A stretch of 64,000 nt of DNA from positions 124,001-188,000 of the forward strand of contig CM030936.1 of NCBI GenBank assembly GCA_018136815.1, in the 5' to 3' direction. Positions within the stretch are counted from its first letter, which is position 1; each line of letters begins with the position of its first letter. The position numbers and the translations under genes are program-made. A model generated the notes under the pieces. The model ran no database searches and was not told the DNA's origin. It was given only the letters and a program-made list of their open reading frames with translations. Of the stretch, positions 1 through 9,597 are shown in pieces. This stretch comes from Isochrysis galbana. Lineage: Eukaryota > Haptophyta > Isochrysidales > Isochrysidaceae.

Positions 1-1
1 A

Positions 2-637
2 GAGCCGGGGAGCAGCTCCAAGCCATGGGGCGCCGTCCTGCTGGGGGCGGCCGACTCGCGGAGGAGCAACCGTATCCGCCAGCGCCGCCAGTTCCGTGCC
101 GCCCTCCACAGCCAGAATCCTCAGAAGGAGTGGCGAGTCAATCGTGTGCGCCAGCTGCAGTGCCAGAAGCGTGAGCGAAGCGCACACGGCCAGTTTTTGC
201 CCAGGAAGAAGCCGGCGGGGGAAATCCTGCTGACCGACCTCGAGATAGCATGCCAGCATGCTCTATCCTGGTCGCACAAGCAGGCCTGGAGTGGCCTCGG
301 TGGAGGTAACGGCGCCGGCCAACATCATCCAACTGCCGTATCCCTTGCATCGGACGCCAAAGCGGATTTGCCATGCAACATGCTCTACACGCATGACACC
401 ACTGATATTGTTCCGGAGATCGAGCTCGTTGAGCGGTCAAACGTACTCGCGAAACCCTATATGTTTTTGTCTAGCCAAGTTTCACACTTGCAGTGGGCAT
501 CTCACAACAATGCAAGGCACGTACATGTACCACCCCCCAGCTTCCTCAGTCACCGTCGGCTCCCGCGGGTCCCATGCATCGCCAATGCCGCAGGATGGTC
601 ACCAAGCATGAACTTTCTCTTGGCTGGCGGTAAATGA
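2..637 (+). CDS. Possible 3' part of a gene entering from the left edge
   Basis: The frame is open from base 2 to the stop near 637. Its first ~75 codons are rich in Arg, Gln and Lys (many CGC/CAG/AAG codons) with no stop, and look more coding than the surrounding sequence. No domain was recognised. The later part (after about base 260) looks non-coding and may follow an exon end. It could equally be a chance GC-rich frame, so this is only a candidate. Confidence 0.25.
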   Translation, partial: EPGSSSKPWGAVLLGAADSRRSNRIRQRRQFRAALHSQNPQKEWRVNRVRQLQCQKRERSAHGQFLPRKKPAGEILLTDLEIACQHALSWSHKQAWSGLGGGNGAGQHHPTAVSLASDAKADLPCNMLYTHDTTDIVPEIELVERSNVLAKPYMFLSSQVSHLQWASHNNARHVHVPPPSFLSHRRLPRVPCIANAAGWSPSMNFLLAGGK

Positions 638-839
638 GCTCCGTTTCATGCAGAGATCTCTCACGCAGTACCGACTCCAATCACCATCACGGTTTACGTC
701 ATTGTCCTGCACTAACTCTTGACCCTCGATCACCGATCGATGCATTACTGGCTCAATCTTCATGGTGGCGGCAGAGAAACACTACCTTCTTGTTTTTCTG
801 TTCTCTGTCGCGCCCATTCAATTGCATCGATGTATATTT

Positions 840-1021
840 GGCTGCCGCGCCGATTCAATGAAATCGATGCATGTTCGGCTGCCACGCCGATTCAAATGAA
901 TCGTGGCATACATACCTGCCGCGCTGATCCAATTGAATCGTTGAATTTCTGGCTGCCGCGCCGATTCAATGGAATCGGTGCATATTGGCTGCCGCGCCGA
1001 TTCAAATGAATCGGTGCATAT
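840..1021. repeat. Tandem hairpin repeat (five ~37-44-bp units)
   Basis: About five degenerate units each begin with a GGCTGCCGCGCC-like core followed by a small inverted repeat of the form CGATTC-AATG-GAATCG or CCGATTCA-AA-TGAATCGG. Compensatory differences between units keep most hairpins paired. No coding frame runs through it. Confidence 0.75.
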
Positions 1022-1843
1022 TTAGCTATTTATCATACTGTGCAGGCGTCGTACACCATTATCGATCTGTTTTCTATGATCTCTATCCCCTCTTGCAGAA
1101 CAGAGAGCAGTAGAGCAGACCATTGCGCTGCGTTGGGCAATAGAAAACCATGGACAACGATTTCCACTTCATGGCTCCGTACAGAACAAGCACGAGCATG
1201 TGGCACTTACTTGGTCAACACAGCCCAGCTTGACATTACTTCTCTCTCTTCTCCCCGCCCCCTTGCCGCCCCCCTCCCTCTCTTTGCGACAACTCTATAT
1301 CCGAAACCTATGTGTCATCAGCTTTGTTACTCGCCTACGTACTGCCATTTGTCATCACTGAACCGCTGGTTGCTTCTTGCTTCTTATTCTTAGAAATTCT
1401 TACAATATCATCGACGCTAGTACTGCATAAATCATGCGGATCTGACGCACTCATAAATTGTCCAAGGTCAGCCGTTGATAGGGCCTGACAAGAGTTGCCG
1501 GCAACTTTCTGCTTTCTTAGCAACTTTGGGGTGTTTGAGCGTGCGAGCAACTCACGAGCAACTTCAAAGTCCACAGGCAACATTGAGCAACATCGAGCAA
1601 CTACCGAGCAATTGCATCCCTAGATAAGAGCACCTTGTTGGTAGCTGTGGTGGTGTGGATGGAGTTGTGGATCATAGGTGAGCATTGTATGAACAAGGGA
1701 GTGGGGAGGGACGAGCAGGGACTAGCAGTCGGACTAGGAGCAGACGTCGGGTGCGGAGCATGCAGCATGCGTATGAACAGGGGGCGGGGCTGCCCCTGGC
1801 GTGCCGCCCAGGGGCCAGGGGCTCAGCACACGGAGGGGAGTGG
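1022..1843. other. Intergenic, no gene seen
   Basis: No convincing coding sequence. Positions 1490-1612 hold a loose repeat of GAGCAAC-type words (about ten occurrences). The rest is anonymous sequence. Confidence 0.5.
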
Positions 1844-2430
1844 CTGTCGCATCCGCGATCGACTTCCGACCTTAGGTGTCTTCGTGCTCAATCGTTCTTG
1901 TTCGCCGCGGAGTTTTACTCGTAACTTGTAGAACTCTTCACTCGTAATCCGCTCTTCGCTCCTTGCCGTCGCGCCCCTTTTGGGCCTGTCTCGCTCCTGT
2001 TTCGCTCCTTTGCACCTTGGGCCTTGCTCTGTCTTTGGTCCCTCCTTGCTATCGTTCCCCCGCGCCTGCCCTCGCTCCCGTCGTAGGTGTTCGTCGCTGC
2101 GGACTTTCTCCCCCGCGCGAAGCCTACCCTCTCGCCCCTTTCGGTTTACGAACGTAGATTCCCACCTTACTTTCTACCTATACGTTCGCGGTAACCGTCG
2201 TTCGCCGTCGGCTCTTCCGTCGCATCGTCGCTCTCCTGTCGGCTTTCTCTTCCTTGTTTCCTTCCTTCTGTGTCTTCCCCGCCCAAGTGGGGAAAGATAC
2301 GTTAGTGTGCGGGAATGTTGGGTGAGAGTCGAGTGTGCGTGTCTCGGTTGTTGTCGGACTAGGTGGATTGGTATCCTGTCGGCCTCTGTCGCCCTCGTTC
2401 CTCGCCCCAGTCGCTCCTCGCTCCCTCGTT
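1844..2430. repeat. Dispersed ~0.59-kb repeat, probable LTR; inverted copy at 48177-48763
   Basis: The reverse complement of 48177-48763 aligns along this whole block (shared landmarks TGTCGCATCCGCGATCG, GGAGTTTTACTCGTAACTTG, TCGCTCCTGTTTCGCTCC). The block is CT-rich, non-coding and ~800 bp upstream of a proline-rich gag-like start on the same strand at 3217. An LTR of a degraded retrotransposon is the simplest reading, but terminal TG/CA and target duplications were not identified. Confidence 0.55.
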
Positions 2431-3216
2431 CTGTCGAACACGCGATGACTACAGGCTCATAGGCAGAGGGCCGTTCGATCGAGCCGGCAGCTGACGCGGC
2501 CGTAGAGGGTTCGTTGATTGCTGCTTGCGGGAAGATGTCTGAAAGGTCATAGTAAGAGTAGGGTCTGACAGTGCCTGCCATCGAGCGCTATGAGCGAAGA
2601 GGTAGACGGAAGGTCGGAGGATTGCAACGCGTGGCGTCGGAGAGTAGAGCCGAGACTAGCTAGCGAGCTAGTGGGAGAGAGAGAATGAGAATGAGAGCTT
2701 CTTAGGTCCAAGGTAGACACGAGGGACTACAACGCGTGGACTCAAAAAGCTCCTGGTCCACAGAGGCACACAAACTAAACCAAACGGGGCGAAAACTAAC
2801 GTCACTTGGACGGACGGCCAAGCGTCGGCACCAAGGTCACTTAGCAGCGCGTAGGCATGCGACAGAGGAGTCGGCACAACGAGGGCAGACCTCGCTGGGG
2901 AGCTGCGACCGAGGTATAACAGAAGATAGACGACAATCATGGAACGTTTCGATGACATCAAGAGAAAGTAAGAGAAGAGGCGGTATACCCATCAACGAGA
3001 CCTTGAGAGTTAAAATAACCCACAGGCTAGAAGTAAAAGTCTGTCCTCGTATGGAATACGACACGTTCTCGCTCTCGCTCTCGCTCCGTCGTAACAAGCA
3101 ATCTTACAACACCAACCAAATCCACTCACTCACCCACTCACACTCGCTATCCGCTATGTATGTCCGCTCCGTCCTCGCGCTCGCCCTCGCCACTGCCCGC
3201 CATCCATCTTCCAGCC
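2431..3216. other. Non-coding leader-like stretch
   Basis: No gene seen. It is rich in GA and CT words (CTCGCTCTCGCTCT near 3068). It lies between the probable LTR and the ATG at 3217, so it may be leader sequence of the same degraded element. Confidence 0.3.
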
Positions 3217-3440
3217 ATGGGAGATGATCAGCCCGTCCAGCCCGCCAATTACCAAAATACCGTGCCTTCCGCCGCCTACCTTCCGTCCCATCCGGTTCCT
3301 TCTGTCCCATTCGTAACCTCCAGTCCGTCAGGTGAAGAATCTGAGTCGTCGCGTCCCGCGCCGGACCCGCCACAGGGGCTCCAGAGCCCCAAATCCACAG
3401 AGTCGGGCCCGCTACCCGCTCTGCTTCCCACTCAAGCCGA
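3217..3440 (+). pseudogene. Proline/serine-rich gag-like N-terminal fragment
   Basis: An ATG at 3217 opens a Pro/Ser-rich peptide beginning MGDDQPVQPANYQ that stays plausible for ~70 codons, then runs into the opposite-strand gypsy fragment (3412-4285), where its frame becomes meaningless. Composition resembles the disordered N-termini of gag proteins elsewhere in the window (58006). It seems to be the 5' end of one element joined to an inverted piece of another. Confidence 0.3.
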
Positions 3441-4285
3441 ACCCTTCGTCCACGTGCGCAATTGTTACGGGCGGGGTCGGACTCGATGGAGGTGTCTGAA
3501 TCGGAGGCGAAGCATCGAGCGTCGACATTGCCGCTACCGTGATTGGCGACGAGGCGGTGGATGGCTCGAGAGGAGGACTGACGTACCCTACGCCCCTTTT
3601 ATCATTCGGATGCCGCGGCTTCGCGAACATCTTGTCCCAGTCTTTTTCGAGGCGTGCCTGGGCTTCTGTCTTTGGCCTGCTGGTCAGCGTGGCCAGCTCC
3701 TCGGCGCGGATACCTTTCGCTCCCACGAACGTGATGGGAGCGACCGCGGCCGCGTAGTTCATGTTCTCCTCGCGGCGACTGCCGGTCAACGCTTGGGCGT
3801 TGATCTCCGCCGCGATCTCGGAGTCGACGTTGGACCACTTGTGCTCGCCTGTTTTGGGGTCGACTCCGAAAGCTTGCCAGTGTTGGCGCCTTTTGCGGAG
3901 AGACGTGGGAGTTGTCGGTTGCGGTGAAAGCGCACGCGGCGGCGGCGGTGCCGTCCACGGTGAGAATGGGGCATGGAGATTAGAGTCGAGGTGGTCCGGT
4001 TGTGTAACGTTGTCGAGGTCGTAGTCGGTCTCTTTGTCGTATGGGTCGTTATTTATCGTTGTCGTTGTCGATCTCCGAAGAAGATTCACTAGCTCCCCTC
4101 CCCTCCTTATAACGAAAGAGAGCCGCCCACGGCTCGGAAGCCCGGGCCCTCGTAGAGCTCAGAGAGGGTTGCGTCACGAGGCTGAGCTGCGCGCGAGCAA
4201 TCAGCTCTAACGCCGTGGGTGGCGGTGTCGATTGGGGTGCGTGCTGGCGTACGTGTCCCAAAAGAACAGGCAGGTCACCAACAGG
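3412..4285 (-). pseudogene. Ty3/gypsy polyprotein fragment (linker upstream of protease)
   Basis: The minus-strand translation matches the main gypsy polyprotein between its methyltransferase-like domain and protease. Shared words include PFSPWTAPPP, LRKRRQ-WQAFGV, AKGIRAEELA and RPKTEAQARLEKDW. The upstream part (4285-4049) is in a different frame from the downstream part (4089-3412), so a frameshift lies near 4050-4090. The fragment begins just where the methyltransferase domain ends (PVLL-H at ~4275) and stops before protease. It belongs to a related but diverged element. Confidence 0.8.
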
Positions 4286-4328
4286 CGCTACACGTGCCGA
4301 ACAACAAGCTACCAGACAACCTGAACAA

Positions 4329-4676
4329 GTTCACATCTCAACAAGTTGACCTCTCAACATGTTGACCTTTCAACATGTTCACCTCTCAACAAGTTGACCT
4401 CTCAACATGTTGACCCCTCAACAAGTTGACCTCTCAACATGTTGACCTCTCAACATGTTGACCTCTCAACATGTTGACCTCTCAACATGTTGACCCCTCA
4501 ACAAGTTGACCTCTCAACATGTTGACCTCTCAACATGTTGACCTCTCAACATGTTGACCTCTCAACATGTTGACCTCTCAACATGTTGACCTCTCAACAT
4601 GTTGACCCCTCAACAACAACAAGTTGACCTCTCAACATGTTGACCTCTCAACATGTTGACCTCTCAACATGTTGAT
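4329..4676. repeat. 16-bp tandem satellite built on palindrome CAACATGTTG
   Basis: About 21 head-to-tail copies of ACCTCTCAACATGTTG, with variant units carrying CAACAAGTTG (one base from the palindrome) scattered in it. Flanking sequence 4679-4795 contains more degenerate AACAAGTTG/GAACAAGTTGGTT words, so the array decays to the right. No unique spacers, so not a CRISPR. No open frame of note. Confidence 0.95.
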
Positions 4677-4797
4677 CTCTCATCGAACAAGTTGGTTTTA
4701 ACCACCGAACAAGTTAGCTCCACTCACCGAACAAGTTGGTTCCCGCCTGAACAAGTCGTGAACAAGTTGGTTCCACCCTCAACAAGTTAATTCCAGG

Positions 4798-4890
4798 TAA
4801 AAATAAAACTCAACTCCTTCGATTTTCGAGACGAAAATCGGCGAACCCGAACTTGAGCCCAGGGAGAATCCGAATCAACTCGCCTGGAGC
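4798..4890. repeat. LTR-like fragment related to the main gypsy LTR
   Basis: The stretch around TTTTCGAGACGAAAATC and AGAATCCGAATC resembles 23033-23105 in the LTR region of the 23-34 kb element and its copy at 43800-43880. It is diverged and bounded by the degenerate satellite on the left. Confidence 0.45.
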
Positions 4891-5235
4891 GACCACGACG
4901 AACCTAGAAGACGGTAGATAACGAAGAAGGCTCGTATTCAGGCCGAAACATTCTTGTCAAAGAGCCTGGATACAACAGCCTGGCCCCCGCCTGAAGACGA
5001 GGGCGGTGCCCCACCCCCACCCTCCGACTCAGAGGGTGGGTACGAGCCCTATACTGAGCGCGCCGGCTACATGCCGATCGCCTCGGTTGTACCCCAGTCG
5101 CCCCTCTCCTCCCGGAACGGAAGCCTCCCAGATGCTCGCAGGGTGCCCGGCCACCCATTTGCTCCCTTCGCCAACGTTCCGCCGCCGACCGCCGATGTCC
5201 GCCGCAGCAGCGGTATCCACGATACCCACAAATAG

Positions 5236-5604
5236 GCTAACGGACGGAATATTCGGAGCGAGGCGCCTCCCCCCCTTCTGGAAGAGCGCGTTAGAAACCA
5301 TCCGCACACTCCCTCTCACCCGGCTAAGCCTAAGCGAAGCGGGGGCACTCTCACAACCCATCTGGCATAACCCCAACGCGCGAGGCCCCCGAATACCACC
5401 GCTGTGGGCAGAACTATGGAGCGCACTCTAGAGAAATACTTTACATCCTAGCATGGAGATATATACTAACGGACTTCTACAGAGTACACTTCGACAACAA
5501 AACCTTTGATAGCAAACAAGTCATGAGAAAAATGCTAACGAGATACACCATACTAGTAAAAGCAGCGCACTTCGGCAACTCCACGGTAAGACTGTGAATA
5601 TATT
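5236..5604 (+). pseudogene. Non-LTR retrotransposon C-terminal fragment
   Basis: The plus-strand frame contains LPPFWKSALETIRTL and SQPIWHNP, which resemble the post-RT region of L1-like polyproteins (FWK... and QP-W-NP words). A TAG near 5429-5431 is followed in another register by AWRYILTDFYRVHFDNK and ...MLTRYTILVKAA. The latter matches a second fragment at 21603-21806 (AWRFIIGDFYKVEFDN, LTRFTVLVRG). The piece is frame-broken and has no RT core, so it is a truncated relic. Confidence 0.5.
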
Positions 5605-5643
5605 AGACAACTATCTAGATAGTAGGCTATCTACCCGCGAAAT

Positions 5644-5701
5644 GCACTATTTACCTCTATGTAAATAGTGGAGAGAACAGTATTTACCTCTATGTAAATA
5701 G
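5644..5701. repeat. Short palindromic repeats CTATTTAC-N6-GTAAATAG
   Basis: Two copies of a stem CTATTTAC / GTAAATAG with a CTCTAT loop at 5644-5665 and 5680-5701. Related words ATGTAAATAG recur three times at 10022-10120 next to another LINE-like fragment, in inverted orientation relative to a shared TAAGACTGTGAATA word (5584 and, reversed, 10125). Confidence 0.6.
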
Positions 5702-5710
5702 GGCCGCAGC

Positions 5711-6638
5711 CCGAAAAGTATTAACAAGGTATTAATAGCCTCAAAGCCTCAAACACACGATACACGCGCCGATGCGCCAAGAGCTCTAGCGCTGCGCGCA
5801 GCGACGGACACCGCCACACCCCACAACAACAACCAGAAAAGTTTCCTCATCTCTCGATCACTCGATATTCTTGCCCGCTTGGAGGGAATGGGAATGCATC
5901 AAGGTGTCATCAGATTGCAGATTGAATCTCAGATTGTGTAGCCTTGGTTGGCATCATCATGCAGGCGCCCTGCCAACGAGATGCGCGCTACACACACACA
6001 CTTGCCCGCCTCTTGCCGCCGCCCATCCATGCGTGCGCTCGCGCCAGAATTGTTCCCGTTGCCCCCGCTTCGCCAAAAAGAGAAAGAAGGGGGGGGGGGG
6101 GGCAAAAGCAAAGGGAAAATACAGTAATATAGTATTATATAGAATATATATGTAGAAAAGGGCAAGTAAAGAGCGAGGGGTCCGTGGGGGGACAAGCTGT
6201 TAACTTTCTACTGGGCCTCCTCCACGGACTGAATGAAGCCCCGCCACGTCAATAATTTTCAAACTAGTAGCCTTGTTGCCTTGTCCGACACGCATGTTTC
6301 TTTCCCAGTAAGTATGCAACTAGAGTGTACATACACCTAGAGCTAACTAACTACTAACTACTAGCTATCTTGATAATACCCATAATACCCATAATAGTCT
6401 GGACGTAGCACAGGCGGCTTGCCTTCATTTGGTCTCCTTTCCCTCAGGGTTTCTTCCCCTCCCGTGGGGACTCTGGCCGAGCAGCATCAAATACAAAAAA
6501 GCTCGGTCCTAGGACACCGGGCCTAGCTCACCATGAGGGCGCTCCTGTGAGCAAGGGGATGCATGGTTACTAGTGCGTGCCCCCGCCCTCGATGAAAATT
6601 CCAGCGGCCTCCTCGTCACGCATGACGTGGACCTCTCC
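5711..6638. other. Intergenic; left copy of the CCAAATGAAGGCAA motif
   Basis: No gene supported. 6085-6105 is a poly-G run. At 6419-6432 the word TTGCCTTCATTTGG is the inverse of one at 10000-10014, so the virus-like island is bracketed by inverted copies of this motif. Confidence 0.4.
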
Positions 6639-7274
6639 TCACACTTGTCTTGAAAGGATCGTCTTCAATGAGTGCATCGGATGTATACCGCACTCCTCGT
6701 GTGTCAGCTTGAACTTCTTTTCGATGTCGTAAAAGCTGTGGTACGGGTCAATGTACCCCTGCTTCTTTTCGAGCATGAGGTAATGCCTACCGGTCTTATC
6801 GATGGCGTAGGGATACGGAAAGTCGTTCGCTCCTACAGGCGATACGAATGCGACGATCTCGTCGACGGCCTCAAATTCGAACACTTCGATGCCCACGAAG
6901 ACGTACTTGAGGTCGCCGATGTAGAAGAGCAAAGAGTTCCCTGCTTCATTGAGCTCGTTCACTCTGTCGTACCCTCCTGACAATACAGTCAATGGGCAGA
7001 GGTAGCTGATGCCAACAAACATGTCCTCGCACACGAACGCGTGATGCGAGGCTTCGCCGTGTACATCGACCAAGTGCCTACCGTCATCGCGCTGTGCAAC
7101 GGACGCGACAAAGCCCACGCCGCCATTGTCATGGGTCGCGTACTTTTGGACACCGGGTTCAGGGGCGAGAATCCTTTGCCAGTGCTCTTCGAACTCGTGT
7201 ATACCTGGGTCTCCCGTCTCAGGTGTGGGAGAGCCATGGTAAAGGAGCGACAAGGCAAGGTCTCTATGTGTCAT
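6639..7274 (-). CDS. Virus-like protein of unknown function (211 aa)
   Basis: A clean 211-codon frame begins with ATG at 7274 and ends at 6639, without introns. Its amino-acid composition is balanced: a mixed hydrophobic/acidic sequence with words such as GGYDRVNELNEAG, SPVGANDFPYPYAID and KLTHEECGIHP. There is no signal peptide or membrane segment. I do not recognise the family. The compact, intron-less arrangement with the genes at 7385-9020, and its unlikeness to the GC-biased host genes, suggest an integrated DNA-virus or polinton-like segment. That origin is inference. No copy of the duplicated TATATAAA block lies upstream of this gene. Confidence 0.6.
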   Translation of the reverse strand: MTHRDLALSLLYHGSPTPETGDPGIHEFEEHWQRILAPEPGVQKYATHDNGGVGFVASVAQRDDGRHLVDVHGEASHHAFVCEDMFVGISYLCPLTVLSGGYDRVNELNEAGNSLLFYIGDLKYVFVGIEVFEFEAVDEIVAFVSPVGANDFPYPYAIDKTGRHYLMLEKKQGYIDPYHSFYDIEKKFKLTHEECGIHPMHSLKTILSRQV

Positions 7275-7384
7275 TTATGAGCACGAAACGAAAAAAGCTT
7301 CCGTGAGCATTTGGGGCCGATGCCAAGGAAGGAGGGAGAGGAGCGGCCCTCTAAAAAAAATGTGGCCGTGAATACAACAAACAA

Positions 7385-7713
7385 ATGACGGACTTGGTGG
7401 AACAACTCTCGAAACAAATCCATAATTATAATGTGATTATAAAAAATAGCGAAGAGTGTATAGAGTTATGCGATCGCATGATTAATATACTAAATGTTGT
7501 AAAATTGACTTCTAATGTATTTACAAATAGTATTAAAAAAATACGGAAGTTGCTCAATTAGAACACAAAAAAATGCTGCATCTAGAAAATATCCGTCTAG
7601 CGAACGAGACAATCACACGACTCAGAGAACAAATACAAGAATTGTCGATGACCCCCGATACCACCACAAGGACTCGGTATAGAGCCGCTCTCTCAGGAAA
7701 GCGGAGAGTATGA
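7385..7713 (+). CDS. Small coiled-coil protein gene, frame-broken at an A7 run
   Basis: An ATG at 7385 opens a 58-codon AT-rich frame (MTDLVEQLSKQIHNYN...) that ends at TAG 7559-7561. An overlapping frame then gives EVAQLEHKK (from ~7547) and MLHLENIRLANETITRLREQ (from ATG 7573) to a TGA at 7711-7713. Both parts have heptad-like Leu/Ile spacing typical of one coiled coil. The switch falls at a run of seven A (around 7534-7540); a change of one A in that run would make the two parts continuous. The run is either a sequencing indel or a real frameshift. AT content is far above the neighbourhood. The gene runs opposite to its flanking genes. Confidence 0.5.
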
Positions 7714-7800
7714 GTGAGTGCGAGGGTGGAGAGGCTACCCATGTTTGAATTAGTAGCAGCCATAATATTGAGTGGCTGGTGTGCAAGTGACCGCGCCCCT

Positions 7801-8247
7801 TTAAAATATTCTCACAGAGTTTGCATTCGCTGTGGATAATCGCTTGGTCACGGTCCTGATGACAAAGACGACCACCGCCACGAGCGCGGCGACGACCCCA
7901 AGCGTGACCAACAAGGCGGTCAGCATTACTTTGTCGAAGATGAAGCGGAGGGCCAGCTGTGTTGGTGTTTCCACCGAGTCCGCACTGCACTCGACGTGGA
8001 GCGAGCGCACCGGGTGCGTCCACCCGATCGCCTTCAGGTCGACTTCTTCACGGCGCTTGTCTTGTGCTTGCGGGTCGTCTACCGACGGGCCGTGTATGGT
8101 CGAGCTCACGCCTTTGGAGTGGGGCTCGGAAAAGATAGTCATTTTGCACCCCATCCTCGCAGATGCCTGCTTGGGGTCCTGGAGGTTCACCTCGTACTTT
8201 CCCGTTCCAAAGCCATTCCTATCGACGCGCCCGGGGGCGTTCCCCAT
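7801..8247 (-). CDS. Virus-like membrane protein with N-myristoylation motif
   Basis: The 148-codon frame starts MGNAPGRVD, where glycine at position 2 with a small following residue is a plausible N-myristoylation signal. About residues 108-132 form one strongly hydrophobic helix (LTALLVTLGVVAALVAVVVF) followed by basic residues and a short tail. Myristoylated proteins with a single C-terminal membrane helix are common among large DNA viruses and their relatives, which fits the island, but I cannot name a family. ATG at 8247 is preceded by ~115 bp and then by the duplicated block 8364-8490, whose TATATAAA is ~165 bp upstream. Alternatively this is a host membrane protein. Confidence 0.55.
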   Translation of the reverse strand: MGNAPGRVDRNGFGTGKYEVNLQDPKQASARMGCKMTIFSEPHSKGVSSTIHGPSVDDPQAQDKRREEVDLKAIGWTHPVRSLHVECSADSVETPTQLALRFIFDKVMLTALLVTLGVVAALVAVVVFVIRTVTKRLSTANANSVRIF

Positions 8248-8363
8248 TGTTACAATTTAGGCTCGCACGCACACGGGAGCGCCTTTTGTTTTGGGGTGCT
8301 TTTTATTTTTTTTAGGGGGGGGGCGCTTGATTTTTTGACGCGGGTGGCTGCTTGGCCGCCGAG

Positions 8364-8490
8364 GCGCCTTGCCTTCATTCGGTGCCAGTTTTTTTTTGTC
8401 ATACACGTCGGCTATATAAAACCCGTAACGAAACGCTGGGGTGAGTCCGCGCGGCGAAAAAAGAAGAAAGCGCGCGGGGAGGAAGACGCC
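8364..8490 (-). promoter_or_regulatory. Duplicated upstream block with TATATAAA box (copy A)
   Basis: Near-identical to 9111-9263; the copies differ by one substitution and by extra GAGTCCGC units in copy B. Read on the minus strand it contains a CT/T-rich stretch, CCAGCGTTTCGTTACGGG, TTTTATATAGCC, then a poly-A run and GGCACCGAATGAAGGC. It sits immediately upstream of the gene at 8247, as copy B does for the gene at 9020, which argues for a shared promoter. Function is inferred from position only. Confidence 0.55.
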
Positions 8491-8570
8491 GCGCGTCCTT
8501 AAGGCCTCGTAACATCGTGTTTGTGTTTGTATTCCGTGTCTGTGCGTTTCGTTCGGGGTTTCAACGTTTG

Positions 8571-9020
8571 TCACGCGGTAGCGGCGAAGATCGTCGATGG
8601 TGTGAATGTCATCACTAGGCCATTCCATTTGAAGTCAACGATATTGCGTGTATGAGTGTTTTTAAGCTCGTTATTCTTCAACCCGAGTGCGAAACCTGCG
8701 AATTGCCCAATCAAGACTGCATATTCGTCTTGATTATCTGATGAGTTGCCTCTTCTTATTGTTGTTTGGTGCAGTTTCATTTCATTAGGATTCAACGTGA
8801 ATGTTAGTACAGTATTTTGCCAGTTGTCGGGCAACTCGAATTTCACCATTGCGAATTTACAGCGTTCGAAGAACGTTCTGAATTCATCCTTGATATTGTT
8901 CGTGATGTCGTCCGGTAATCTGTTCAACAAATTGCTAGGCTTTACCAATTTGCGGGAAAGTTCCCTACGGGCTTCATTCAACGTTTGGACGGCGTGAGTA
9001 TTCAATTCTTCGTTCATCAA
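8571..9020 (-). CDS. Virus-like protein of unknown function (149 aa)
   Basis: Intron-less 149-codon frame from ATG 9020 to 8571. It is Asn/Leu/Lys-rich (MMNEELNTHAVQTLNEARRE...NLLNRLPDDITNNI...) with no membrane segment. Codon choice is much more AT-rich than host genes in the window, matching the 7385-7713 gene. The N-terminal ~60 residues look helical and the remainder mixed. No family recognised. The duplicated TATATAAA block (9111-9263) lies ~90 bp upstream. Membership of a viral-type island is inferred. Confidence 0.6.
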   Translation of the reverse strand: MMNEELNTHAVQTLNEARRELSRKLVKPSNLLNRLPDDITNNIKDEFRTFFERCKFAMVKFELPDNWQNTVLTFTLNPNEMKLHQTTIRRGNSSDNQDEYAVLIGQFAGFALGLKNNELKNTHTRNIVDFKWNGLVMTFTPSTIFAATA

Positions 9021-9110
9021 GGCGCGGTAGGGTCAGGAGTTGGGGTATAACCTTACCCGGATAAAATTCGTGTTGGCTTCTTTCTCTCCCGATCTTGCCA
9101 CCCGGAACAG

Positions 9111-9263
9111 GCGCCTTGCCTTCATTCGGTGCCAGTTTTTTTTTGTCATAAACGTCGGCTATATAAAACCCGTAACGAAACGCTGGGGTGAGTCCGCGGG
9201 GCGAGTCCGCGGTGCGAGTCCGCGCGGCGAAAAAAGAAGAAAGCGCGCGGGGAGGAAGACGCC
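9111..9263 (-). promoter_or_regulatory. Duplicated upstream block with TATATAAA box (copy B)
   Basis: Same block as 8364-8490, here upstream of the gene at 9020. It contains three GAGTCCGC-type units against one in copy A, so the length difference is a small tandem expansion. The TATA word (~9160-9168) is ~145 bp from the ATG. Confidence 0.55.
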
Positions 9264-9597
9264 TCCGGATTGATCCTCGCGCACGCGCAGTGGGGGGCAT
9301 GACGTGCGCTACCGACACTGAATACCCGCGTTTCGTTACGAGGGCCGCTCCCAAAAGAACGCGATGCGGGTCGTCCCCCCTCGCAATAAAATTCGGGTTA
9401 GGACAGGTAGGTGCCTCTTGGGTCGACGAAGGATGCACGTGGTGCCCTTTTCGCACTGGAGCGCCGATATCCCACTACACACCGCGATGCAAGCGAGCCC
9501 AGAAGAAACCTAGCCTAGCCCGACTCTCCAAAGGAGAGTCCATGTTCCTCAACGCGACGCGCTTCTCGCAAGATCTGTCCGCGCGGAAAGTTGTCAG

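Noticed and set aside
4329-4676. CRISPR-like regular array
   Set aside because: Units are contiguous 16-bp copies with no unique spacers and the setting is eukaryotic.
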